Below the pieces are notes generated by a model. The model worked only from the letters and a program-made list of their open reading frames with translations, searched no databases and had not been told where the DNA came from. A program made the position numbers and the translations under genes. From contig DAHUYW010000008.1 in the NCBI GenBank assembly GCA_027306915.1, positions 1 through 64,000 of the forward strand: DNA of 64,000 nt, written 5' to 3'. This document shows, piece after piece, positions 1-8,682 of this stretch. Source of the DNA: Spirochaetales bacterium (lineage in GTDB: Bacteria; Spirochaetota; Spirochaetia; DAHUYW01). Each line of letters begins with the position of its first letter. Position 1 is the stretch's first letter.

Positions 1-47
1 CGGGTGATCGCGTCGTAGGCAGCGATGCCGCGTTGCAGCTCGTTCAT
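1..47 (-). CDS. N-terminal fragment of an unidentified protein, cut by the window edge
   Basis: An ATG on the minus strand at 47 opens a reading frame that runs off the left end without a stop. Only about 15 codons are visible (begins MNELQRGIAAYDAI). An alternative ATG at 54 in another frame gives an arginine-rich, less protein-like translation, so I prefer 47. No clear Shine-Dalgarno precedes either. The gene would diverge from the tRNA-Phe promoter. Too little is visible to name a family. Confidence 0.3.
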   Translation of the reverse strand, partial: MNELQRGIAAYDAIT

Positions 48-98
48 GGCTCATCTTACCAACCTGTCGCTCGCAAGGTCAATGACATGCCTCACTTC

Positions 99-127
99 TT
101 GACTTTTCCGCTGCCTCGTACTATAAA
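99..127 (+). promoter_or_regulatory. sigma70-type promoter of tRNA-Phe
   Basis: TTGACT at 99-104 and TATAAA at 122-127 are separated by exactly 17 bp. Predicted transcription starts about 134, some 11 nt before the mature tRNA 5' end. This is among the closest matches to the sigma70 consensus in the window, as expected for a stable RNA gene. Confidence 0.8.
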
Positions 128-144
128 AACCCACATAGACCTGC

Positions 145-217
<73 letters not shown>

Positions 218-246
218 TTTCCTACCACCCCTTCGGAGCGATACCC

Positions 247-1362
247 ATGGTGAAAACGACCCGTTCGGTTGCGCGCGCCGGCATCCTCCTCCTCGCGGTT
301 GTCGGCATCCTCCTGAGCTGTGAGAAGCGAGATTCGGCAGGAACCGGCGGCTCGACGCAAGGCTCCTCGGCGCAGCAGCAGTCGGGCGGCGGGCAGCTCA
401 TCGGGGCGGGCTCCTCGTTTGCCTACCCGATCTATTCGAAGATGGGTGCCGAGTTCGAAGCGGCCACTGGCGCCAAGCTCAACTACCAATCCATCGGATC
501 ATCGGGCGGCATCAAGAGCATCAAGAACAAGGTTGTCGACTTCGGTGGCTCGGACGCCTTCCTAACCGACAAGCAGGCAGCCGAGTTCGACGGGCAGATC
601 ATCCAGTTTCCCACGGTGATCGGCGCCATCGTCGTCACCTACAATCTCACCGGTGACCCTACCCTCAAGTTGACCGGCGACACCATTGCGAACATCTTTC
701 TCGGCAAGATCACGAAGTGGAATGATCCCGCCATCTCCTCGACGAATCCCGGCGTGAGGCTGCCGAATCAGGACATCGTAGTCGCCCACCGCACCGACGG
801 AAGCGGCACAACCTTCAACTTCACCCTCTATCTGAGCAGAGTCAGCCCCGCATGGAAAGAGCAGGTCGGATACGGTACTGCGGTCGACTGGCCCGCCGGG
901 CTCGGCGGGGCTCAGAACGCCGGCGTTGCGGCAATCGTGAAGCAGACCCCTGGAGCGATCGGTTACGTCGAGCTTGCCTATGCGACGCAGAACAACCTTC
1001 ATTTTGCGACTATCCAAAACAAGGCGGGCAATTGGATAGTCCCCTCTCTCCCATCGACCTCAGCGGCCGCCAACACCCAGATTCCCGCAGATGGCCGCAT
1101 CTATCTCGATGACACCGACGCGCCGGACGGCTACCCGATCGCAACCTTGACCTGGATCATCGCGTACAAGGAACAGGACTACGGCGGACGGAGCCTTCGG
1201 CACGCAATGCGGCTCGTCAACTTCTTCTGGTGGATGATCCACGACGGCCAGAAGTACGCCGAGCCCCTGCAGTACTCGCAGCTCCCCCAGGCGGCGGTGA
1301 AAGCGGACGAGGCGATCATCCGCTCCATGACCTTCGACGGCAAGCCCCTGCTCTCGGACTGA
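247..1362 (+). CDS. pstS: Phosphate ABC transporter substrate-binding lipoprotein, PstS family
   Basis: Periplasmic phosphate-binding component of a Pst-type importer, 371 aa. The N-terminus is a lipoprotein signal with lipobox LLSC (Cys25), so the mature protein should be membrane-anchored. PstS hallmarks include GAGSSFAYPIY near residue 55, the GSSGG loop, the GGSD segment and the anion-binding RTDGSGTTF motif. I chose ATG 247, with GGAG at 235-238, over an upstream in-frame ATG at 160 that lies inside the tRNA gene. No pstC, pstA, pstB or phoU is adjacent, so the permease and ATPase must be elsewhere. No PHO box was identified. The gene follows tRNA-Phe on the same strand. Confidence 0.92.
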   Translation: MVKTTRSVARAGILLLAVVGILLSCEKRDSAGTGGSTQGSSAQQQSGGGQLIGAGSSFAYPIYSKMGAEFEAATGAKLNYQSIGSSGGIKSIKNKVVDFGGSDAFLTDKQAAEFDGQIIQFPTVIGAIVVTYNLTGDPTLKLTGDTIANIFLGKITKWNDPAISSTNPGVRLPNQDIVVAHRTDGSGTTFNFTLYLSRVSPAWKEQVGYGTAVDWPAGLGGAQNAGVAAIVKQTPGAIGYVELAYATQNNLHFATIQNKAGNWIVPSLPSTSAAANTQIPADGRIYLDDTDAPDGYPIATLTWIIAYKEQDYGGRSLRHAMRLVNFFWWMIHDGQKYAEPLQYSQLPQAAVKADEAIIRSMTFDGKPLLSD

Positions 1363-1367
1363 CTGCC

Positions 1368-1388
1368 GGAAGCCGCGGCCCGGCCTCC
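1368..1388. terminator. Possible bidirectional hairpin between convergent genes
   Basis: GGAAGCCG (1368-1375) and CGGCCTCC (1381-1388) form an 8-bp stem with one mismatch and a 5-nt loop. It lies between the convergent ends of pstS and the phosphoesterase gene. There is no T-run on either side, so termination by this hairpin alone is uncertain. Confidence 0.35.
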
Positions 1389-1398
1389 GCCGATCCGT

Positions 1399-2052
1399 TT
1401 ACAGTTGACGGAGCTCGATCACCACCCTGCCGCTGCCGTCAACCTCGGCCTTCGCGAACTTCCCGCTCCGAAAGGGGCCCGGATTCACCAGGTGGGTGCG
1501 CCCTATCGAGTCGGTGCCGATCGCCTCGTGAATGTGTCCCGAAAAGCAGACGAGCGGGGCGGTGCGTTCGATGAAGGAGCGCACCGAAGCGCTCCCCACG
1601 TGACGCATGCCGAGCACGAGATCGGTGCGCGTGTGGGCCGCCGGTTGGTGCGAAACCAGGATGAACGGATCGGATAGTCCTACGGCCGCTCGTTCGAGGA
1701 GAGCTGCAAGCTCCTCTTCGCTGAAGGTGTTGGGGGTGGGGGCTGGTCCCGGAAGCGAGCCGCCGAGACCGGCGAACCAGATCCCGCCGACGACACGATT
1801 GCGGGCGCCGATGTTCAGACCCTCGGAGTCGAGATAGTCCTCGACATCGGGGTTGTCGCAGTTTCCGGTCACGGCGACGATCGCCTCGTTGTAGCCTCTT
1901 ATCTTCTCGATAATCGGAGCCGCCTCCTGCCTGCCGCCGAAGTTGGTGATGTCACCGGCGATTACTACGAGGTCGGCCCGCGCAAGCTCGTGCGCGCAGG
2001 CCTCGAGGTAGCGGTCGCTTCCGTGAATATCGGTAAGGGTGACGATCGTCAT
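1399..2052 (-). CDS. Calcineurin-like metallophosphoesterase (YfcE-like)
   Basis: Small cytosolic phosphoesterase of about 217 aa. The metal-binding motifs are in family order: DIHGS (D8, H10), GDITNFGG, GNCD, SHQP and SGHIHE. These give the usual two-metal site with no extra domain, so the substrate cannot be inferred. An ATG at 2055 lies only 2 nt from AAGGAG. The next ATG at 2052 has 5-nt spacing, so I use 2052. It is the last gene of a minus-strand run below the NitT/TauT-type transporter, but nothing in the sequence ties its activity to that transporter. Confidence 0.85.
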   Translation of the reverse strand: MTIVTLTDIHGSDRYLEACAHELARADLVVIAGDITNFGGRQEAAPIIEKIRGYNEAIVAVTGNCDNPDVEDYLDSEGLNIGARNRVVGGIWFAGLGGSLPGPAPTPNTFSEEELAALLERAAVGLSDPFILVSHQPAAHTRTDLVLGMRHVGSASVRSFIERTAPLVCFSGHIHEAIGTDSIGRTHLVNPGPFRSGKFAKAEVDGSGRVVIELRQL

Positions 2053-2075
2053 CATCGCTCCTTTCGCTTGCGGCT

Positions 2076-2819
2076 CTATCGGGCCACTCCCAAAAGGGAA
2101 TACAGATCCCGCTCCAGATCCAGAAGCCGCTCGTCGCGAAGCGAGCGCTCTCCATGGGGGATGTCGTTCCGCACAGCGCCCACCACGCCGGCCGGACGCG
2201 CCGAAAGCACCGTGATTGCATCGCCCAAGAGCAGGGCCTCCTGAACGTCGTGGGTGACGAAGAGCACGGTCCGGCGGTCCTGGCGCCAGAGGCTCTCGAA
2301 GGCGGCCATGAGCGATACCTTGAGCGAGAGATCAAGCGCCTGAAATGGCTCGTCCATGAGAAGAACTTCAGCCGGAAAGGCAAAGGCTCGCGCAATTGCG
2401 ACACGCTGCCGCATTCCTCCGCTCAAGGTGTCGGGGTAGTATCCCTTGAACTCGGCTAACCCGACAAGATCAAGGTAGCGCTCGATGAGCTCCCGCCTGC
2501 TCAAGCTCGCCCGCGGCCCGTCGCGCCCCGCCTCACCATACGAACCCTGCAAGACAAAATCAAGGTTCCCCTCGGCCGTTCTCCAGGGAAGGAGGCGCGG
2601 TTCCTGGAAGAGGTAGCTGATCCGCCGGCCCGACAGCCCGGAAACCGTTCCAAGGTCCGCGGCGACCACGTTGGAGAGGATGTTCAGGAGGGTCGTCTTG
2701 CCGCAGCCTGAAGGGCCGAGGATCGCCGAGACCGCCCCTTCCTCCAGGTCGAGCGACAGCCCCTCGAAGACGACCAGATCCCCATAGGACTTTGCAAGCG
2801 ACCGAATCTCGATCCCCAT
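2076..2819 (-). CDS. ABC transporter ATP-binding protein, NitT/TauT/SsuB type
   Basis: Cytoplasmic ATPase of an ABC importer, about 247 aa, single nucleotide-binding domain. It has Walker A GPSGCGKT (residues 35-42), Q-loop FQEPRLLPW, signature LSGGMRQR, Walker B VLLMDEPF and H-loop VTHD. The EPRLLPW form after the Q-loop glutamine is typical of the nitrate, sulfonate and taurine class. I selected the start at 2819 (MGIEIRS), 9 nt after GGAG. An ATG at 2834 overlaps the permease stop codon and lacks a ribosome site. The substrate is not determinable from this subunit. Confidence 0.88.
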   Translation of the reverse strand: MGIEIRSLAKSYGDLVVFEGLSLDLEEGAVSAILGPSGCGKTTLLNILSNVVAADLGTVSGLSGRRISYLFQEPRLLPWRTAEGNLDFVLQGSYGEAGRDGPRASLSRRELIERYLDLVGLAEFKGYYPDTLSGGMRQRVAIARAFAFPAEVLLMDEPFQALDLSLKVSLMAAFESLWRQDRRTVLFVTHDVQEALLLGDAITVLSARPAGVVGAVRNDIPHGERSLRDERLLDLERDLYSLLGVAR

Positions 2820-2823
2820 CTTT

Positions 2824-3663
2824 TCAGGCTCCATCGAAGCGGTTGCGCCACGGGATCCGGCGGTCGACAAGGAGAAGGAGCGCATCGGAAGCGCCGCTCA
2901 GAAGGATCGCGACAACCGTCCAGGCGAAGACCTCTGCGGTATCGAGGCGGTATTTCGCGAGCGCGAGTCCAGTCCCGATTGCATGAACCGGCTGGGAGAG
3001 CACCTCCGCAGCCACGACCACCTTCCAGGTAATGCCGAGGGCGGTCGACACCCCCGCAATGAAGTAGGGAAAGACCGACGGAAGGTGAATCCCGGTGACG
3101 ACCCGGCGAGGCGAAACGCGGTATGCCTGCGCCATTTCGAGCAGAGTGCGATCTACCGCCTGAACCCCCTCCAGGATGTTTCCGCAGATGATGGGGAAAC
3201 CCATGAGAAATCCGACGAAGACCGGGACCTCATCCGTATGAAACCAGATGAGCGCAAGGAGGATAACCGACATGACCGGCGTGCTGCGGATGACCGTGAG
3301 AAAGGGTCCCACGAAGGCGTGGGCTGTCCGGCTGTAGCCGGCAAGCCCGCCTATCAAGATCCCGCAGACACAGGACAGGAGAAATCCGGCAAGTCCCCGG
3401 ATGACGGTGGCGCCGACGGCCTGCCAAAAGCCAAGCGAGACAAGCAGCTTCGCGAGCGCCGCGATCGTCTCCGCCGGAGAGGGCAGGATGATCGGAGAGC
3501 CGAAGGCGAGCGACCCCAGCTGCCAGATCAGGAGCATTATCACAACCGCAGCGAGGCCAATCCACGGTCTTTTTCGGCGCCGGGTCCGCCCCCCGATGCG
3601 GGCCGCTGCGGCGCGTCGGCTTAGCCGGCCCCGCGGCTTAATAGGGGAGGTAGAACCGTTCAT
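2824..3663 (-). CDS. ABC transporter permease, NitT/TauT (BPD_transp_1) type
   Basis: Inner-membrane permease of about 279 aa. A basic N-terminus (residues 1-30) precedes a first membrane segment (WIGLAAVVIMLLIWQLG) and further hydrophobic spans. The cytoplasmic coupling (EAA-like) loop reads EMAQAYRVSPRRVVTGIHLP. The start at 3663 has GGAGG about 11 nt upstream. It overlaps the end of the substrate-binding-protein gene by 26 nt, indicating translational coupling. It pairs with the ATPase directly downstream. Confidence 0.86.
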   Translation of the reverse strand: MNGSTSPIKPRGRLSRRAAAARIGGRTRRRKRPWIGLAAVVIMLLIWQLGSLAFGSPIILPSPAETIAALAKLLVSLGFWQAVGATVIRGLAGFLLSCVCGILIGGLAGYSRTAHAFVGPFLTVIRSTPVMSVILLALIWFHTDEVPVFVGFLMGFPIICGNILEGVQAVDRTLLEMAQAYRVSPRRVVTGIHLPSVFPYFIAGVSTALGITWKVVVAAEVLSQPVHAIGTGLALAKYRLDTAEVFAWTVVAILLSGASDALLLLVDRRIPWRNRFDGA

Positions 3664-4651
3664 CCGGTTTGCGTCCTCCGATCGATGCAGGGTCGAACGA
3701 GTAGAGGACCGAAAGGAAACGGTCGACCGCGGGTCGCGCGTCGCGGGCGGGAACGTAGCGCAGGGAAAGACGCGGGATCGCCGCGGCGACGATCTCCGCC
3801 GGCATATCGAGGTACCTTTGCGCAAGGACTCCCGCCTCGGCTGGGTGGGCGACCACCCAGCTCATCGAAGCACGCTCCGCCGCTAGGAAGCGGCTCACTG
3901 CCAACGGGTCCGCCTCGGCAAGGCTCCGCTTCACGACCAGCGCAGTGAGGGGGTAGGAGCTGCCGCCGCTCTCGATCCGGCCCCACTCTTTCTGGAGATC
4001 GATCGCAATGTGTAGGCCCGGGTTCTTCGCGAGGGCTATCGACACGAAGGGCTCCGGGAGAACCGCGAGATCGACCCGTCCCGCTGCGAGCGCAAGGGCA
4101 AGCTCGGAGTGCGCGTAGGTAAAAAGCTGGGTTAGGTCTCTCTTGGGGTCGACGCCGTTCTTCTCGAGGAGGTAATCCATGATGAACTCGGGCGCCGACC
4201 CCTGCGAGCTGCCGTAGACCGTCTTCCCCGCAAGGTCGCGAAGGCTGTGAATGTCGTCGCGGGAGGTCACGACGTAGAGGACTCCCCCTCCGGTGGTGGC
4301 CGCGAGCTCTATGGGCAGGCCCCGGGCGTAGAGGTTGGCGGCAAGATTGATCGGCAGGAACGCGAAGTCGGCCTCCCCGGAGAGCAGGCGCGCGACGATA
4401 AGGTCGGGGCTGCTCACGGCTTCGATCGACGCGCGGTAGCCGGCCCCCAGATCCGGAGGAGTGCGGAACAGGGGAAGCATGCCGATCGAGGTAGGACCCG
4501 TGAGGCCGAAGATATGAAGGCCTCGAGCTGCAGGAGCCTCCGCGTGTCCCTCGGCGGCGAGCCGCGCGCCGACCGCGAGGAGGAGCAGGAGCGCGGCCAC
4601 GAGCATCGCCGGAAAACGCCTCGATCGGAGCCGAAATCGCAAGCAGCTCAT
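3638..4651 (-). CDS. ABC transporter substrate-binding protein, NitT/TauT (NMT1-like) family
   Basis: Exported 337-aa solute-binding protein. A signal peptide (hydrophobic core MLVAALLLLLAVGARLA, residues 16-31) precedes a two-lobed periplasmic-binding fold. Family hallmarks are VSSPDLIVARLLSGEADFAF, DLAGKTVYGSSQGSAPEF and AAGRVDLAVLPEPF. Members bind nitrate, sulfonates, taurine or pyrimidine-type ligands. The sequence does not discriminate among them, and no TPP riboswitch or sulfur gene is nearby. It is the first gene of the transporter and follows a chemoreceptor-like gene, suggesting that uptake and sensing of the same ligand may be linked. Confidence 0.87.
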   Translation of the reverse strand: MSCLRFRLRSRRFPAMLVAALLLLLAVGARLAAEGHAEAPAARGLHIFGLTGPTSIGMLPLFRTPPDLGAGYRASIEAVSSPDLIVARLLSGEADFAFLPINLAANLYARGLPIELAATTGGGVLYVVTSRDDIHSLRDLAGKTVYGSSQGSAPEFIMDYLLEKNGVDPKRDLTQLFTYAHSELALALAAGRVDLAVLPEPFVSIALAKNPGLHIAIDLQKEWGRIESGGSSYPLTALVVKRSLAEADPLAVSRFLAAERASMSWVVAHPAEAGVLAQRYLDMPAEIVAAAIPRLSLRYVPARDARPAVDRFLSVLYSFDPASIGGRKPDERFYLPY

Positions 4652-6036
4652 CTTGACGCCGATCTCCCTACCCTAGACCAGCTTGAACCGGGCGACGATG
4701 CGGTTGAGCTCGACGCTGCGTTCGGCGAGAAGTCTCGCGAGATGGTTTCCAGGGTGGCCTCGCTCTGGCCGACGACGCTCTCCATGTCTTTGGCAAGGCT
4801 CGCGATGTCCGCAACGGCCCGTCCGATTTTCTCCCTACCGTCCTCCGCGGCCCGGACGTTTTCGCCGACCTTCTCCTGGACGGAGAGGGACTGCTCGACT
4901 ACCTGGCCGATCTCTCCCGCCACTCGCGCGAGGACGGCGATTGTCTTTTCGAGCGTCTCGATCTCAGTGCCGAGCGAGCCGCGCATTTCATCGATGGCCC
5001 GCACGAAGCCATCGACTATCCGGTACGTGCTCGCGATGTTGGCGGCCTGCTCCTCCGAGGTCGCGGCAATCTCCGCGGACGTTGACGTGATTGACTCCGA
5101 GCGCGCGCTGAGGGCGTGGGAGGAGGTGAGGACGTCGGCCACCGATCCGTGGATGAGGCTCATGAGATGGTCGAATCCCTTGGTGGTACGGCCGATCTCG
5201 TCCTCTCGCGTGCGGCCGGGATAGCGCACGGTGAGGTCGCCTGCGGAAGCCCGCGAAAACAGTGCGAAGAGGACGCCGAGCGGCGCCGTTAGGGTGCGCG
5301 CGACAAGGTAGGCCACGCCGCTCGTGACGCCGATGATCGCGAGGATGGAGAGCGCAAGGTAGGTGGTCAACCGCTCGAGATAGACGCCCACATTCTTGTC
5401 GGAGACATCGATCCCGAGGAGGCCGAGGACCCGCTTGTCGCTCAGGCCGTAAAGGGGCGCGTAGCCGGAGAAGGAGTTGGAGTGGAATTCAGGGTCGTAG
5501 GTGAAGCCGTGCTCGACGACCGCCCTCCCGGCGAAGGCCTGTTTCATGTCGGGGAACTGCGCAATGTCATAGCTCTGATCGAAGTGGGAGATCTCGCTCT
5601 CCTCGGTGCCTGAGCTCTTGAGACCGAGCACGTCGGCGTCCACGACGAAGCGGGCAGTTTCCAGGCTATCAGTCGGAGCGAGGGTGTAGACGTAGAGGAT
5701 GAGCCCCTTGTCGACGTCTCGAATGGCATTGAGCTCGTCCGAGACCCGCACGAAGTCCGCGGAGCTCTCGATCTTCGACGCGCGCTCCTGCGAAAACCCC
5801 GGATCGAGCTCTGCGACGAGACGGCCGAAGGATGCAGGATCTACGGTTCGCGCCCCGAGAGAGACGATGCTGTCGACGCGAGCGCGCAGCTCTCCCACCA
5901 AGAACTCGTGACTAATCGAGGTGGCCACCACGGTGAGAATCGCCGTGGCAACTGCCGCTACCCCTGCGATAGCGAGCCACACCCTGAACGTGACGGTCGA
6001 GAAAGGATGGACCCTCGCTTCACCGCTTCTGCTCAT
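4648..6036 (-). CDS. Methyl-accepting-chemotaxis-like transmembrane receptor, C-terminus frameshifted
   Basis: 462 aa as read. TM1 is at residues ~15-37, a ~190-residue extracytoplasmic sensor (dCache-like by layout) follows, and TM2 is at ~232-255. A HAMP-like segment (ARTLTAPLGVLFALFSRASAGDL) leads into a coiled coil beginning SITSTSAEIAATSEEQAANI. The highly conserved receptor tip that binds CheA/CheW is absent, so this is not a standard MCP. Within codons at 4730-4737 the frame slips. The present ORF ends in a Ser-rich tail with stop at 4648, whereas shifting frame gives LLAERSVELNRIVARFKLV and a stop at 4673, which looks like a normal MCP C-terminus. It could be a genuine lesion or a sequencing error. 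The transporter gene follows immediately. Confidence 0.75.
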   Translation of the reverse strand: MSRSGEARVHPFSTVTFRVWLAIAGVAAVATAILTVVATSISHEFLVGELRARVDSIVSLGARTVDPASFGRLVAELDPGFSQERASKIESSADFVRVSDELNAIRDVDKGLILYVYTLAPTDSLETARFVVDADVLGLKSSGTEESEISHFDQSYDIAQFPDMKQAFAGRAVVEHGFTYDPEFHSNSFSGYAPLYGLSDKRVLGLLGIDVSDKNVGVYLERLTTYLALSILAIIGVTSGVAYLVARTLTAPLGVLFALFSRASAGDLTVRYPGRTREDEIGRTTKGFDHLMSLIHGSVADVLTSSHALSARSESITSTSAEIAATSEEQAANIASTYRIVDGFVRAIDEMRGSLGTEIETLEKTIAVLARVAGEIGQVVEQSLSVQEKVGENVRAAEDGREKIGRAVADIASLAKDMESVVGQSEATLETISRDFSPNAASSSTASSPGSSWSRVGRSASR

Positions 6037-6094
6037 GCAGCAGTCGGCAGAGGTGTCCGGAGGCGGTCGGAAAGCACAGAGACTGCCGGGTGGC

Positions 6095-7327
6095 CTACCC
6101 TACGAGAACCCGAAAGTAGCGCTTCTTGCCCGCTCTCAGGAGCATCTGCCCCTCCTTTGCCCAGGCAATGTCAACCGGCTGGTCGACGTCTGAAACTCTT
6201 ACCTCGTTGATGAAGGCACCCCCCTGCTGGACGAGGCGGCGCGCGTCGCTTTTCGAGCTACAGAGGGTCGTGCGGGCAAAAAGCTCCACCGCGCTCATGC
6301 GCAGCAGCTCGGAGGCGGACATTGTGATCGAGGGGATGCCGTCGAGCCCGCCGCCGGCATCCATCCCCTCGAATGCCGCGCGTGCGGCCTCCTGCGCCGC
6401 CGTCGCGGCTTCCTCCCCGTGGACGATCGAGGTGATCTCGTAGGCGAGCCTTTCCTTTGCGCGGTTTATCGCCTCGTCGCGCAGGGAGCCGAGCCTCCTC
6501 GCCTCCTCGACGGGAAGGAACGTGAAGCGCAGGAGGAACTTCTCGACGTCGGCGTCCGGTACGTTCCGCCAAAACTGATAGAAGTCATAGGGGCTGACGA
6601 GGGCCGGATCGAGAAAAAGAGCCCCCCCCTCGCTCTTGCCCATCTTCTTGCCGTCCGAGCGGGTGACAAGCGGCGAGGTGAGGGCATAGACCTCCGCCCC
6701 TTCCACCCTGCGAATCAAATCCATCCCGGCGATGATGTTGCCCCACTGGTCGTCGCCCCCCATCTGGAGCTTGCAGCCGTAGCGCCGGTAAAGGGTGAGG
6801 TAATCGTAGGCCTGGAGGATCTGATAGTTGAACTCGATGAAGGAGAGGCCGGTCTCCATCCGCATCTTGTAGGTCTCGAAGCTGAGCATCCTGTTCACCG
6901 AGAAGTGGACGCCGATGTCGCGGAGGAAATCGATGTAGTTGAGGCTCGCCAGCCAGTCGGAGTTGTCGACCATCGCTGCCTTGCCCGCCCCGAAGTCGAG
7001 GAAGCGCCCAATCTGCCTTCGGAAGGCCTCCGCATTGGCGTTGATGGTCTCGATCGGCAGGATCTTGCGCGCCTCGGTCCGGCCGGGTGGGTCGCCGATA
7101 CGGGTGGTCCCTGCGCCGATCAGCGCGATCGGGTGATGGCCGGCGGCTTGAAGGTGCGCCATGAGCGTAAGCTGCTGGAGATGGCCGGCGTGCAGGCTCG
7201 ATGCCGTGGGATCGAATCCGATGTAGAAGGTCACGCGCTCCGAGTCGAGGAGCCTCCTCAGCCCCTCCTCGTCGGAGCACTGGCTCACGAAGCCGCGCTC
7301 CTTGAGCGTCGCGAAAGCATCGCTCAT
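6095..7327 (-). CDS. tyrS: Tyrosyl-tRNA synthetase
   Basis: Class I synthetase that charges tRNA-Tyr, 410 aa, the usual bacterial length. The HIGH-type motif is HAGH (residues 46-49) and the KMSKS-type loop is KMGKS. Between them are the tyrosine-pocket segments YIGFDPTASSLH, NYQILQAYDY and QMGGDDQWGNI. A C-terminal S4 RNA-binding domain spans about residues 345-408. The ATG overlaps the glyS stop by 4 nt (ATGA), so it is translationally coupled as the third gene of gltX-glyS-tyrS. No T-box was seen. Transcription probably comes from the promoter at 10219-10248. Confidence 0.96.
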   Translation of the reverse strand: MSDAFATLKERGFVSQCSDEEGLRRLLDSERVTFYIGFDPTASSLHAGHLQQLTLMAHLQAAGHHPIALIGAGTTRIGDPPGRTEARKILPIETINANAEAFRRQIGRFLDFGAGKAAMVDNSDWLASLNYIDFLRDIGVHFSVNRMLSFETYKMRMETGLSFIEFNYQILQAYDYLTLYRRYGCKLQMGGDDQWGNIIAGMDLIRRVEGAEVYALTSPLVTRSDGKKMGKSEGGALFLDPALVSPYDFYQFWRNVPDADVEKFLLRFTFLPVEEARRLGSLRDEAINRAKERLAYEITSIVHGEEAATAAQEAARAAFEGMDAGGGLDGIPSITMSASELLRMSAVELFARTTLCSSKSDARRLVQQGGAFINEVRVSDVDQPVDIAWAKEGQMLLRAGKKRYFRVLVG

Positions 7328-8682
7328 GTGCCCGCCCTCTTGTAGCTCTTGATCTCCTGCCGGATGCGCGCGGCGAGCTCCGGCACCGCTACCCGAACCT
7401 GCTCCATGGAATCTCGGAACCGCAGGGTGACCGTGTTGTCCTGCTTGGTTTGATAGTCGACGGTGAGGCAGTAGGGGGTGCCGATCTCATCCTGCCTGCG
7501 GTAGCGCCGCCCGATCGCCCCGCCCTGATCGTAGAAGGTGGCAAAATCCTCGCGCAATCCCTTCTCGATCTCCTGGGCGATCTCGGCGAGGCCGTCCTTC
7601 TTCACGAGCGGGAAGACTCCGACGGTGACGGGGGCAAGCAGCGGATGGAGGTGGAGCACCACCCGCGACTCCTCCTCCCCGGGCACCTCCTCCTCGTCGT
7701 AGGCGTCGGCCAGGACGACGAGCACGGTGCGGGTCAGCCCCGCAGAGGTCTCAATGATGTAGGGGACGTAGCGCTCGTGGCTCTCCTCGTCGAGATAGTT
7801 CAGGTCTTTGCCGGAGTACTCGGCGTGGCGGGAAAGATCGTAGTTCGTGCGGTTATGAATCCCCTCAAGCTCCTTCCATCCGAAGGGGAATTCGTACTCG
7901 ATGTCGAAGGCGACCTTCGCGTAAAAGGCGAGCTCGTCCGGACCGTGCTGGTGGAAGTGCAGCTTGCTCGGCCGGATACCGAGCCTCGTGTAGTAGGCCA
8001 TCCGCTCCGCCTTCCAGTGCTCAAACCACTTGTCGTCTTCCGACGGCTTGATGAAGAACTGCATCTCCATCTGCTCGAACTCGCAGGTGCGAAAGATGAA
8101 GTTTTTCGTGGTGATCTCGTTGCGGAACGCCTTTCCGATTTGGGCGATCCCGAAGGGGATCTTCACCCTGCTCGACTGAACGACGTTCCTGAAGTTCACG
8201 TAGATGCCCTGGGCGGTCTCGGGCCTTAGGTAGACTATCGAGGCCTCGTCCTCGACAGGACCGATATGCGTCTTGAACATGAGGTTGAAGTTGCGCGGCT
8301 CCGTGAGCTGGCCGCCGCACTCCGGGCACTTCCGGGTCCGGCGGTTTTCCTCAGGGAGCTGATCCTCGCGAAAGCGGTTTTTGCACTGCCGGCAGTCGAC
8401 CAACGGGTCGGTGAAGTTTGCCACGTGGCCCGAGGCCTCCCAAACCCGCGGATGCATCATTATCGCGGCGTCGAGACCGACGATGTTGTCATGGAGCTGA
8501 GTCATCTCCCGCCACCAGAAGTCGCGGATCCGGTTCTTCAACTCCACACCGAGCGGCCCGTAGTCCCACGCCGACGACAGCCCGCCGTATATCTCGCTCG
8601 ATTGGAAGATGAACCCCCGCCGCTTCGCCAGGGAGACCAGCTTGTCCATTGTCGCTACGCTGTTGTTCACCATATCAGCCAT
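7324..8682 (-). CDS. glyS: Glycyl-tRNA synthetase, single-chain (alpha2) type
   Basis: Class II synthetase for tRNA-Gly, about 452 aa, of the one-polypeptide type rather than the alpha/beta tetramer. A zinc-binding insertion has two CxxC pairs (CRQCKN and CPECGG). Class II motifs include LRPETAQGIYVNF, the FRNEITTKNFIFRTCEFEQME block and a C-terminal anticodon-binding domain. A GTG at 8697 extends the frame, but the ATG at 8682 has GAGG about 10 nt upstream and fits the usual N-terminus, so I use it. The start overlaps gltX by 8 nt. Confidence 0.94.
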   Translation of the reverse strand: MADMVNNSVATMDKLVSLAKRRGFIFQSSEIYGGLSSAWDYGPLGVELKNRIRDFWWREMTQLHDNIVGLDAAIMMHPRVWEASGHVANFTDPLVDCRQCKNRFREDQLPEENRRTRKCPECGGQLTEPRNFNLMFKTHIGPVEDEASIVYLRPETAQGIYVNFRNVVQSSRVKIPFGIAQIGKAFRNEITTKNFIFRTCEFEQMEMQFFIKPSEDDKWFEHWKAERMAYYTRLGIRPSKLHFHQHGPDELAFYAKVAFDIEYEFPFGWKELEGIHNRTNYDLSRHAEYSGKDLNYLDEESHERYVPYIIETSAGLTRTVLVVLADAYDEEEVPGEEESRVVLHLHPLLAPVTVGVFPLVKKDGLAEIAQEIEKGLREDFATFYDQGGAIGRRYRRQDEIGTPYCLTVDYQTKQDNTVTLRFRDSMEQVRVAVPELAARIRQEIKSYKRAGT

